Positions 15,108 through 21,624 of a DNA stretch of 21,624 nucleotides are shown one piece after another. Below the pieces are notes generated by a model. It saw only the letters and a program-made list of their open reading frames with translations, was not told where the DNA came from and made no database searches. The DNA lies in assembly GCA_031289515.1 (NCBI GenBank), contig JAITPH010000233.1, forward strand, positions 1 to 21,624, in the 5' to 3' direction. Positions within the stretch are counted from its first letter, which is position 1. Each line of letters opens with the position of its first letter. Origin of the DNA: Tannerella sp. Lineage in GTDB: Bacteria; Bacteroidota; Bacteroidia; Bacteroidales; Tannerellaceae. The position numbers were made by a program, and so were the translations under genes.

Positions 15108-17012
15108 ATGAAAAAAAACAATATATTCAAGACAGGCATGTTCGCAGCAGTGATTGCGACATTTATCTGCATCGCCGGATGCAGCGAGGAATGGCTCAAG
15201 CCGAAACCGCTTTCCTTCTATACGCCGGAGAACTCCTACGTTGATGCCGACGGATTCTATTCGGCTCTCACAACTTGCGAACGCAACATGAGACATGAAT
15301 TTTTCGGCGACGGCGCTCCCATCCTGACCGAAATGATACTTGCCGACATCTGCGTCGAAGGCACTACCGACAAGGCCGGTCCCCAGATGGACATCGACAA
15401 CACTCTCCTGCCCGACCTCAACCTGAACAGCACCGACCGGACGAAGACCGGATGGTACTGGTACGAGGGCTACAAGGGCATCAAGTACGCCAACGTCGTA
15501 ATATCCCGCATCGACGACGCTGTCTACACGTCCGAAGCCGAACGCAACGCCGTACTCGGAGCGGCATACTTCGCCAAGGCATACCGCTACTACAAGCTGA
15601 CGCACCAGTACGGCGACGTGCCCTATCTGGACTGGGAAATAAACGAGCCGAAGTACGATTTCTACAGCTACGACCGCTGGAGCATTCTTGAGAAGATAGT
15701 TCCGGAGCTGGAGTTTGCCTACCAGTGGGTGTCGGACAACGTAGACCGCGGCCGGACGTCGAAAGCAGCCTGCGGCGTATTGCTGATGAAGGTATTGATG
15801 TCGCTCGGAAGTTTCGACCGCGCCATCGAGATAGGTAGGGAAATCACTGCAAGCCATCCGCTGATGACGCAGCGCTTCACCGCCAACCGCAACAAGCCGA
15901 ACACCAACCTGATGTTCGACCTCCACAGCGTGGAAGCGAAACTCGACCCCTCGAACACCGAGGGGCTGATGTACGTGGTCGCGTATCCGACCATCGACGG
16001 CTCCGACCGCGTGCAGACGATGCGCAACGCCGTACCGTTCTGGAACAACGGCAACGTTAAGACGCCCGACGGCCAGACCGGCACAAACATAGCCATCCAT
16101 GCCGACGAAACCGACCCCGAAATGGACTTGAACAAATCCTACGGACGCGGCATCGGACGCGCCCGCTCGACAAACTACCTGCAATACACCATCTGGCGTC
16201 ACGACAAGGAGGCAAACGACCTGCGCGGCGTCTACAACCGCGACAGCTGGAAAGCGCCCGAAGACTTGCGATACAACAATCCGTCGCTCAAGAACAGCGG
16301 CAACGAGTGGTACGGCAAGAACTTCATCAAGCCGGCCGCCATGGCAATCGAAGACACAATCCGCTGCTGGTATCAGTGGCCGCACTACAAGCTGTTCGTT
16401 CCCGATCCGTTGCAGACGCAGTGGGCTGGCGGCGAAACGCCGTGGTACATCTACCGGTCGGCCGAAGTGTACCTGATGCTGGCCGAGTGCTACTACTGGA
16501 AAAACCAGCCGCAGCAGGCAGCCGAAGCGATGAACGTCGTACGCCAGCGTGCAGGCGCCGAGCCGCTGACCGCCGCCGACATTACAATCGGCGAGATAGT
16601 GGACGAACGCGCCCGCGAACTTTACTACGAAGAAAACCGGCACGTCGAACTGGTACGCATTTCCTATCTGTTTGCCAAGACCGGGCGTCCGTGCGAAGTA
16701 TTCGGCGGTCGCGTTTACAGGCTTGACAATTTCTCCGGACCCGGCGGAATAGGCGCAAATATAAAAGAGGAAGGAATCAATTTCTGGTACGACTGGGTGA
16801 ACGCGAAGAACAATTTCTACAACAAGGGCGTGAAACACCGTTGGGCGGAATACAAGATAAGCGTGCATCACATCCTGTGGCCAGTGCCTGCAAGCGCCAT
16901 AAATACGAACATGAAGGGACTGATCAACCAGAACATCGGCTATCCCGGCGCCGAAAACAATCAGGCTGCTCTGGTAGTGCCTAAAGAGGGTACTGTTTTG
17001 GGACCGAAATAA
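15108..17012 (+). CDS. susD: SusD/RagB-family outer-membrane lipoprotein
   Basis: This is a 634-residue surface glycan-binding lipoprotein that caps the SusC transporter. The lipoprotein signal ends FICIAGC (C25) and is followed by SEEWLKPKPLSFYTPENSY, the typical SusD opening in which a start-of-mature WL.P.P..F..P segment leads into the SusD-like domain. The C-terminal half has GGETPWYIYRSAEVYLMLAE and NVVRQRAGA, then DERARELYYEENRHVELVRI, which are the RagB/SusD hallmark sequences. It starts 21 bases after susC and is transcribed with it; a strong hairpin terminator follows at 17031-17074. It is intact, so it could still be made when susC is out of frame, unless polarity reduces it. Confidence 0.95.
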   Translation: MKKNNIFKTGMFAAVIATFICIAGCSEEWLKPKPLSFYTPENSYVDADGFYSALTTCERNMRHEFFGDGAPILTEMILADICVEGTTDKAGPQMDIDNTLLPDLNLNSTDRTKTGWYWYEGYKGIKYANVVISRIDDAVYTSEAERNAVLGAAYFAKAYRYYKLTHQYGDVPYLDWEINEPKYDFYSYDRWSILEKIVPELEFAYQWVSDNVDRGRTSKAACGVLLMKVLMSLGSFDRAIEIGREITASHPLMTQRFTANRNKPNTNLMFDLHSVEAKLDPSNTEGLMYVVAYPTIDGSDRVQTMRNAVPFWNNGNVKTPDGQTGTNIAIHADETDPEMDLNKSYGRGIGRARSTNYLQYTIWRHDKEANDLRGVYNRDSWKAPEDLRYNNPSLKNSGNEWYGKNFIKPAAMAIEDTIRCWYQWPHYKLFVPDPLQTQWAGGETPWYIYRSAEVYLMLAECYYWKNQPQQAAEAMNVVRQRAGAEPLTAADITIGEIVDERARELYYEENRHVELVRISYLFAKTGRPCEVFGGRVYRLDNFSGPGGIGANIKEEGINFWYDWVNAKNNFYNKGVKHRWAEYKISVHHILWPVPASAINTNMKGLINQNIGYPGAENNQAALVVPKEGTVLGPK

Positions 17013-17030
17013 CGAATATTATACGGAATT

Positions 17031-17074
17031 AAAAAAAAAGGGTGGCCGGTCTGCTTGGACTGCCATCCTTTTTT
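17031..17074 (+). terminator. terminator after susD
   Basis: GGGTGGC (17040-17046) pairs with GCCATCC (17062-17068), with one G-U pair and a 15-base loop, flanked by A9 on the left and T6 on the right, 28 bases or so after the susD stop. Confidence 0.8.
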
Positions 17075-17083
17075 ATATCTTTG
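17055..17083 (+). promoter_or_regulatory. promoter of the DUF6807/GH99-like operon
   Basis: TATCTTTG at 17076-17083 matches the -7 consensus, with TTG at 17055-17057 and an 18-base spacer. It is embedded in the susD terminator, so the downstream genes can be expressed separately from susCD. Confidence 0.6.
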
Positions 17084-17124
17084 CAACGCTAAAATTTATC
17101 ATGATGACATTAATAATATGGTAT

Positions 17125-18357
17125 ATGAAAACAACAATTACAACTCTACTGCTTTTCCTTGCGGCGATGTCCTGTACGCCGGGCAGGGACGGCGAGATTA
17201 CGCTTGCGGTGCAGGCGGGCGACTTCGACAGGCAGGATTGCACCGTATCGGCGGAGATTCCTTCCGCGAATGACGCTTCGGACTGGGCGCTGAGCGAACT
17301 TACAGGCGCGAAAAAGGTAAAAGTCCCCTCCCAGACAGTGACGGCAGGAGATAAAACCGTCCTGTACTGGATACTGACCGGCCGGACGAAAGCGGGCGAA
17401 GTCCGTACCTTCATCGCCGAACGGGTGAAAAGGAATCCGTCGCCCGACGCAGCCATGCAGGTTGAAAACACGCAAAAGGCGCTTGTCCTGAAAAAGGACG
17501 GCAAACCGGTATTGCAGTACAACCATGCCTACGCCGAGCCGCCGGCCGGTGTGGACGCCGCTTACAGGCGCAGCGGATTTATCCATCCCGCGTGGTCGCC
17601 TGCGGGGAATGTCCTGACGAACATCCAGCCTAAAGACCATTACCATCATTTCGGGATATGGAATCCGTGGACGCACGTCGTGTACGACGGCAAGCTGTAT
17701 GACTTGTGGAACATAGGCGACAAACAGGGAACTGTTCGCGCCGGAGACATCAAAGGCACGGAGCAGGGCGCGGTTTTCAGCGGCTACGACGCGGCGCTCG
17801 ATCACGTAATCTTTACTCCGGAAGGCGAAAAGGTGATAATGGAGGAGCTGTGGAAAGTGAAGACGTGGAACATTCCCGACGCTTTCCTCTGGGATTTCGA
17901 ATCGCACCTGCATCCCTCGACATCCTTGCCAGTCCTGCTCGAAGCCTACCGCTATGCCGGTTTCGGCTATCGCGCCACGCCGGAATGGACGAAGGACAAC
18001 TGCGAAATGATGACCTCCGAAGGAAAAACCCGGCAGGAAACGGACGGAACCTCCGCCCGCTGGATTTATATCACCGGAGAGACGGAAACAGGCCGTTCGG
18101 GATTGCTGTTCATGGGTCATCCGCAGAATCGCAACGCGCCCGAACCGCTACGCATCTGGGACGAAAATGCAAACGGCGGACGCGGCGACGCCTTCATCAA
18201 CTTCGCCCCGACCAAAAACGAGGACTGGCTGCTGAACGCCGGCGAACATTATGTGCTGCGCTACCGCGTGCTCTCGTATGAGGGCAAAATGACGCCTGCA
18301 CGTGCCGACCGGCTCTGGAATGACTTTGCCTGTCCTCCTGTTGTAGAAATCAAATAA
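17125..18357 (+). CDS. DUF6807/PmoA-like exported lipoprotein (first copy)
   Basis: This is a 410-residue protein with a lipoprotein signal (MKTTITTLLLFLAAMSC, C17). The start at 17125 is chosen because it opens that signal and leaves a leader of about 35 bases after the promoter; an in-frame ATG at 17101 adds eight residues. The body carries DUF6807 (PmoA-like) features: KPVLQYNHAY, SGFIHPAWSPAGNVLTNIQP, then KDHYHHFGIWNPWTHV with clustered histidines, and near the end NFAPTKNEDW and VLRYRVLSYEG. The biochemical function of this family is not established to my knowledge; it is frequent in glycan-utilisation regions of Bacteroidota and Planctomycetes. The gene heads an operon with a second DUF6807 gene nine bases downstream. 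The family call is good; function is open. Confidence 0.82.
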   Translation: MKTTITTLLLFLAAMSCTPGRDGEITLAVQAGDFDRQDCTVSAEIPSANDASDWALSELTGAKKVKVPSQTVTAGDKTVLYWILTGRTKAGEVRTFIAERVKRNPSPDAAMQVENTQKALVLKKDGKPVLQYNHAYAEPPAGVDAAYRRSGFIHPAWSPAGNVLTNIQPKDHYHHFGIWNPWTHVVYDGKLYDLWNIGDKQGTVRAGDIKGTEQGAVFSGYDAALDHVIFTPEGEKVIMEELWKVKTWNIPDAFLWDFESHLHPSTSLPVLLEAYRYAGFGYRATPEWTKDNCEMMTSEGKTRQETDGTSARWIYITGETETGRSGLLFMGHPQNRNAPEPLRIWDENANGGRGDAFINFAPTKNEDWLLNAGEHYVLRYRVLSYEGKMTPARADRLWNDFACPPVVEIK

Positions 18358-18366
18358 CACGAAAAT

Positions 18367-19269
18367 ATGAAGAAAAGTATCCTTGTCGCAATGCTTGCAT
18401 GCAGTTGCGGAATGTTGAAAGCCGAGAACCCGGTCGTCTCGGCCGTAAAGACCGGAAACCGGATTGATGTCACCGTCGGCGACAAATTTTTTACGAGCTA
18501 CCGTTTTCAGGATGACGAGAAATATCCGTACTTCTTCCCGCTCAACGGGCCTGTATCTGGCGGTAGCGTGACGTCGATGCGCAACGGTATCTGGCCGCAT
18601 CACACGTCGCTCTTCTTCGGCTGCGACCGCGTGAACGGCGGCAACTACTGGCAGGAAGGGCTGGAGCGGGGGCGCATCGTCTCGCTTGGCGCACGCATCA
18701 TTGAGGCGAAGGGAGAGTGCGTCGTCATCGAAGACGAATGTATCTGGAAGCGTCCGGACGCTGGAGCGCCAATCCTCGACCGCCGGAGAATTACCGTCAC
18801 GGCTGCTTCGGAAACGGTATGGCAGCTGGACTTCGACATTGAGATGGAGATGTTGATGGACGTGGTGATCGAGAAGACCAACCATTCGCTTTTCAGCGTG
18901 CGGACAGACCCGGACTTGTCGGTCGAACAGGGCGGAACGATGGTGAACGCCGAAGGCATGGAAACGGAGAAAGGCACGTTTGGCGTCGGCTCGCCGTGGA
19001 TAGACTGCTACGGAACGCGGAAAACAGGCATTGAAGGCATCGCTGTCATGCAGCATCCGTCCAATCCGTGGTTTCCGTCGCCGTGGTTTACGCGCGATTA
19101 CGGTTTTATCTCGCCCACGCCGATGTACTGGCCGGCGAATGAAAAGGATACCCGCCTGAAGAAAGGCGAAAAAATCGCGCTCCGTTACCGCGTGCTCGTC
19201 CATGCAGGCGATACGAAACAGGCGGACGTAGCCGGGAAGTATGAAATATACAGGAGTTCTGAAAAATAA
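18367..19269 (+). CDS. DUF6807/PmoA-like exported protein (second copy)
   Basis: This is a 300-residue protein with a signal peptide (MKKSILVAMLACSCGMLKAEN), so periplasmic or surface-located. It is shorter than its neighbour and lacks that protein's N-terminal ~90-residue segment. The DUF6807 core is clear: TSYRFQDDEKYPYFFPLNGP, then GIWPHHTSLFFGCDRVNGG, where the paired histidines correspond to the histidine cluster in the first copy, and GEKIALRYRVLVHAG at the end, nearly the same as VLRYRVLSYEG in the first copy. The two look like diverged paralogues kept side by side, perhaps acting on related substrates or together. It is nine bases after the first copy and 18 before the GH99-like gene. 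No function can be assigned beyond the family. Confidence 0.82.
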   Translation: MKKSILVAMLACSCGMLKAENPVVSAVKTGNRIDVTVGDKFFTSYRFQDDEKYPYFFPLNGPVSGGSVTSMRNGIWPHHTSLFFGCDRVNGGNYWQEGLERGRIVSLGARIIEAKGECVVIEDECIWKRPDAGAPILDRRRITVTAASETVWQLDFDIEMEMLMDVVIEKTNHSLFSVRTDPDLSVEQGGTMVNAEGMETEKGTFGVGSPWIDCYGTRKTGIEGIAVMQHPSNPWFPSPWFTRDYGFISPTPMYWPANEKDTRLKKGEKIALRYRVLVHAGDTKQADVAGKYEIYRSSEK

Positions 19270-19287
19270 AAATTTATCTTTACAGTT

Positions 19288-20478
19288 ATGAGAAATACAA
19301 GTATCAAATTCAAGACACTGATGTCGGTTATCCTTGTCGGATGTGCATCGGTGGCGTTGTCCCAGCAGAAAAACTATTATGTGGCGGCTTATATCTGGCC
19401 GTCGTGTCACGATGACCCGCTGGCGCGCGAGAAAATCTGGCCGGAAGGTATCGGCGAATGGGAAGTGATCAAGAAAGGGAATCCGCGTTTTGCGGGACAT
19501 TATCAGCCACGTATGCCGCTGTGGGGCTATGAACTCGACAATGATCCCAAGGTTGTGGAAAAATGGATTGATGTTGCCGTAGATCACGGCGTCAATATTT
19601 TTGTTTACGACTGGTATTGGTATGAAGAAGGTCCGTTTCTGGAAAGCGCCCTCAACGACGGTTTCCTGAAAGCCCGAAACAATTCAAAAATGCAGTTCTA
19701 CATCATGTGGGCCAACCATGACGTGAAATATAATTATTGGAATGTTCACCGTTACGGGGACAACGCCGACATCCTGTGGAACGCAAAGGTGGATTGGGGG
19801 AATTATAAAATCATCGTGGACAGGGTGATTAATCAGTATTTCAAACGTCCGAACTATTTTAAAATCAACGGCGAGCCGGTATTTTCCATATTCAGCGTGG
19901 ACAAGTTGCTGGAAAGTTTCGGCGGAAGCACGGAAGAAGCCCGCAAGGCGCTGGATTATTTCAGGGAAGAAGTGAAAAAAGCGGGATTTCCGGGTTTGCA
20001 CATACAGTGGAATCAGGGCGGCGGCGGTATCATGTCCGGAGAGGCTGCCGCTAAATTTTCCGAGAGGGTAAATGCTATGGGTTTCAACAGTGTAGCCATG
20101 TACAACATGGGCGGCACGAACGAGGATTATGCGGTTTATGGCGCCAATTCCGTAAAAATACGGTCTCAGATGGATTCCATCCTTAATGTGCCTCTGTTTC
20201 CATGCGTATCCATCGGTTGGGACGATACGCCGCGCTTTCCGGCAAAAGGGATGAAGGACGTGGTACATTACCACAACACGCCGCAAAGTTTCGCCGCCTT
20301 GCTTTCAAAAGCGAAGCAATACGCGGACAGCCATCCCGAACAGCCGAAATTGATTACCGTCAATGCGTGGAACGAATGGGTGGAAGGCAGTTACCTTCTT
20401 CCCGACATGCTCAACGGATTCGGCTATCTCGAAGCGGTGAAGTCGGTGATTGTTGAGGGGAAGTACGATAAATATTAA
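19288..20478 (+). CDS. GH99/WbsX-like exported glycan-active protein
   Basis: This is a 396-residue protein of the WbsX/glycoside hydrolase 99-like family. GH99 enzymes are endo-acting alpha-mannosidases or mannanases; WbsX relatives include putative glycosyltransferases. The N-terminus is an export signal: either a lipobox (VILVGC, C19) or cleavage after ALS. The mature protein opens YYVAAYIWPSCHDDP and carries VNIFVYDWYWYEEGPFLESAL, a family hallmark. Near the C-terminus NAWNEWVEGSYLLPD has two glutamates three residues apart (about E363 and E366), the same spacing as the catalytic pair in GH99 enzymes. Export and location in a Sus locus favour a hydrolase over a cytoplasmic transferase. 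It is the last gene of the operon; a terminator follows at 20616. The true substrate, mannan or otherwise, cannot be read from sequence. Confidence 0.85.
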   Translation: MRNTSIKFKTLMSVILVGCASVALSQQKNYYVAAYIWPSCHDDPLAREKIWPEGIGEWEVIKKGNPRFAGHYQPRMPLWGYELDNDPKVVEKWIDVAVDHGVNIFVYDWYWYEEGPFLESALNDGFLKARNNSKMQFYIMWANHDVKYNYWNVHRYGDNADILWNAKVDWGNYKIIVDRVINQYFKRPNYFKINGEPVFSIFSVDKLLESFGGSTEEARKALDYFREEVKKAGFPGLHIQWNQGGGGIMSGEAAAKFSERVNAMGFNSVAMYNMGGTNEDYAVYGANSVKIRSQMDSILNVPLFPCVSIGWDDTPRFPAKGMKDVVHYHNTPQSFAALLSKAKQYADSHPEQPKLITVNAWNEWVEGSYLLPDMLNGFGYLEAVKSVIVEGKYDKY

Positions 20479-20615
20479 GAGAATTTATCCTTTTCCGGTA
20501 CATATAGGCGATAGAACAGCAACGTCTTTCCTGCCGCATAACTTACTTACTCCCGTCCCCAATCTCGGCAGGACTGTTGAGTGTTACCACCAAGCTGGAT
20601 ATCATACAATAATCG

Positions 20616-20654
20616 AAAGATGCCTGAAAAAATCTTCAGGCGTCTTTCTTTTTT
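20616..20654 (+). terminator. terminator after GH99-like gene
   Basis: AAAGATGCCTGAA (20616-20628) pairs with TTCAGGCGTCTTT (20635-20647) over 13 pairs with one G-U, a 6-base loop, then CTTTTTT. This is a strong intrinsic terminator 137 bases after the stop. Confidence 0.88.
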
Positions 20655-20673
20655 AATCCGCTTTGTATCCGGA

Positions 20674-20722
20674 AAAGAAAAAAGTTTTATCCAATCTGCA
20701 TCTGATAAAGAAAAAAGTTTTA
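20674..20722 (+). repeat. pair of direct repeats upstream of endonuclease
   Basis: AAAGAAAAAAGTTTTA occurs at 20674-20689 and again at 20707-20722, 33 bases apart (about three helical turns). The second copy runs into the -7 box. This could be a tandem operator. Confidence 0.55.
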
Positions 20723-20728
20723 CCTTTG
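20721..20728 (+). promoter_or_regulatory. endonuclease promoter -7 box
   Basis: TACCTTTG matches TAnnTTTG, 63 bases before ATG 20792. No clear -33 TTG is seen. Confidence 0.55.
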
Positions 20729-20791
20729 CAAAAAAATATTCTTGATGAATGAACATATTTTATGCAAACAATCAGATAGAAATGGATGATT

Positions 20792-21624
20792 ATGGAGAAC
20801 AAAGAAAAATATAAAACGGATTTCAAAAAAGTGTTAGACGCTTTTGCCGGTAGATTAAACGGTTATGTTTCGACAGAAAACGGAGATTGGTCTGTGAAAG
20901 GATTTATTGATGTATATAAAAATATATATACCATATCGTCCGACACAAAAATCGTGTCTAAAATTCTTGAAATCCACATTTTTCCTCAAATAATCCGGTT
21001 CGCCGAAGAAATCGGATACAGTATTATTTTAGCGGAACATCAAAATTATTATCCTGATTTAACATTTGTCAATAAGAAAGATGAGCAAGTAAAATTTGCC
21101 GTTGATCTGAAAACAACTTACCGAAAAAAGAACGGTATTGCAAGTTTTACATTAGGAAGTCACGGCTCCTATTTTAAGGAACGAGACAAGCAGAAAAACA
21201 TACAATTTCCATACAATCAATATTTAGGGCATTATTGTTTGGGTATAATCTATACAAGAACTGACCTTGATATTTCGGAAACGGAGATATATAGTGTACG
21301 GGATTTGCAGGAAGAATACGAAACTCCCTGTAAAAAGGTAGGTGAACGAGAGGTTACAACAGTAAAAAATCTGAAATCTATTACTTCGGTTATAAAAGAT
21401 TTTGACTTCTTTACTGCCGAAAAATGGAAAATAGCAAGTGATAAACAGGGATCGGGAAACACGGCAAATATCGGCTGTACACTTGATTTAGACGATTTAA
21501 GAGCAGAAAACGGTATTTTCAGTCAACTCGGCGAGGCATGGTTTGACGAATATTGGATGAATTTTGGAACTGTCACCATGATAAAAGAAGGAAAGACAAT
21601 AAAAATCACCAATTTGAAAGATTT
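20792..21624 (+). CDS. EcoRV-like type II restriction endonuclease, partial, runs off right edge
   Basis: 277 codons are present with no stop before the edge. From memory of the EcoRV sequence, the match is clear along its length: YTISSDTKIVSKILE against YPLGSDTKVLSTIFE, HQNYYPDLTF against QQNHYPDFTL, AVDLKTTY against AIDIKTTY, and GSGNTANIG against GSGNTTNIG. The PD-(D/E)xK catalytic residues are D89, D105 and K107, with the 16-residue spacing of EcoRV D74-D90-K92; E60 corresponds to E45. The recognition loop GSGNT (220-224) is intact, so a blunt cut at GATATC is predicted. There are about 23 more residues than in EcoRV between the catalytic lysine and that loop. ATG at 20786 is an alternative start. 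The gene is AT-rich, as is usual for acquired restriction genes. A matching methyltransferase would be expected to the right. Confidence 0.92.
   Translation, partial: MENKEKYKTDFKKVLDAFAGRLNGYVSTENGDWSVKGFIDVYKNIYTISSDTKIVSKILEIHIFPQIIRFAEEIGYSIILAEHQNYYPDLTFVNKKDEQVKFAVDLKTTYRKKNGIASFTLGSHGSYFKERDKQKNIQFPYNQYLGHYCLGIIYTRTDLDISETEIYSVRDLQEEYETPCKKVGEREVTTVKNLKSITSVIKDFDFFTAEKWKIASDKQGSGNTANIGCTLDLDDLRAENGIFSQLGEAWFDEYWMNFGTVTMIKEGKTIKITNLKD

Larger units (their letters stand above)
20479..20785. other. intergenic region before the restriction gene
   Basis: No gene is recognised. It contains a weak inverted repeat (TCCTGCCG 20529-20536 with CGGCAGGA 20566-20573), one GATATC at 20598-20603, a strong terminator at 20616-20654, a pair of direct repeats and the endonuclease promoter. 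GC content falls sharply through this stretch. Confidence 0.6.

Noticed and set aside
20450..20656. 68-codon plus-strand frame after the GH99-like gene
   Set aside because: It overlaps the 3' end of that gene and reads through the terminator hairpin; there is no domain.

Overview
The window looks like chromosomal DNA from a member of the Bacteroidales/Bacteroidota. Three things support this: a SusC/SusD pair, repeated upstream matches to the Bacteroidota -7 promoter element TAnnTTTG (about 20 bases after a TTG in the best cases), and the near absence of Shine-Dalgarno sequences. I could assign no species.

Layout. (1) 1-1303, minus strand: a DNA methyltransferase running off the left edge, with an N-terminal helix-turn-helix. 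(2) 1305-2924, minus: the first 539 codons of leuS, stopping before the KMSKS half and only one base from the methyltransferase start. (3) 3088-5336, plus: a cysK-metY sulfur assimilation operon, with a perfect inverted repeat against its promoter. (4) 5673-5834, plus: a 53-residue rubredoxin with its own promoter and terminator. (5) 9891-5893, minus: an apparent four-gene envelope operon (lipoprotein, Yip1-family membrane protein, MacB-like permease, MacA/HlyD-like adaptor) with no ATPase or TolC in view. (6) 10016-11383, plus: a Tat-exported Gfo/Idh/MocA oxidoreductase, diverging from region 5. (7) 11384-11862: a repeat-rich gap with two tandem ~80-base units and a 26-base perfect palindrome. 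(8) 11863-20478, plus: a glycan-utilisation locus (susC, susD, two DUF6807/PmoA-like genes and a GH99/WbsX-like gene). (9) 20792-21624, plus: an EcoRV-like restriction endonuclease running off the right edge.

How it fits together. SusC and SusD would bind and import an oligosaccharide. The exported GH99/WbsX-like protein would cut it, and the DUF6807 proteins and exported oxidoreductase would process sugars in the periplasm; the substrate is not known. As written, susC is out of frame: a run of ten G near codon 64 sends the ribosome to an early stop, while the rest of the gene is intact in another frame. One more G or two fewer restores about 1,074 residues, so this is either a slipped-strand phase switch or a sequencing error.

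The two edges carry AT-rich restriction-modification genes pointing outward. The left one lies exactly where leuS is broken, suggesting an insertion, a split synthetase or a misassembly. The middle, especially 10,000-15,000, is much more GC-rich. No tRNA, rRNA, CRISPR array, transposase or integrase was recognised.
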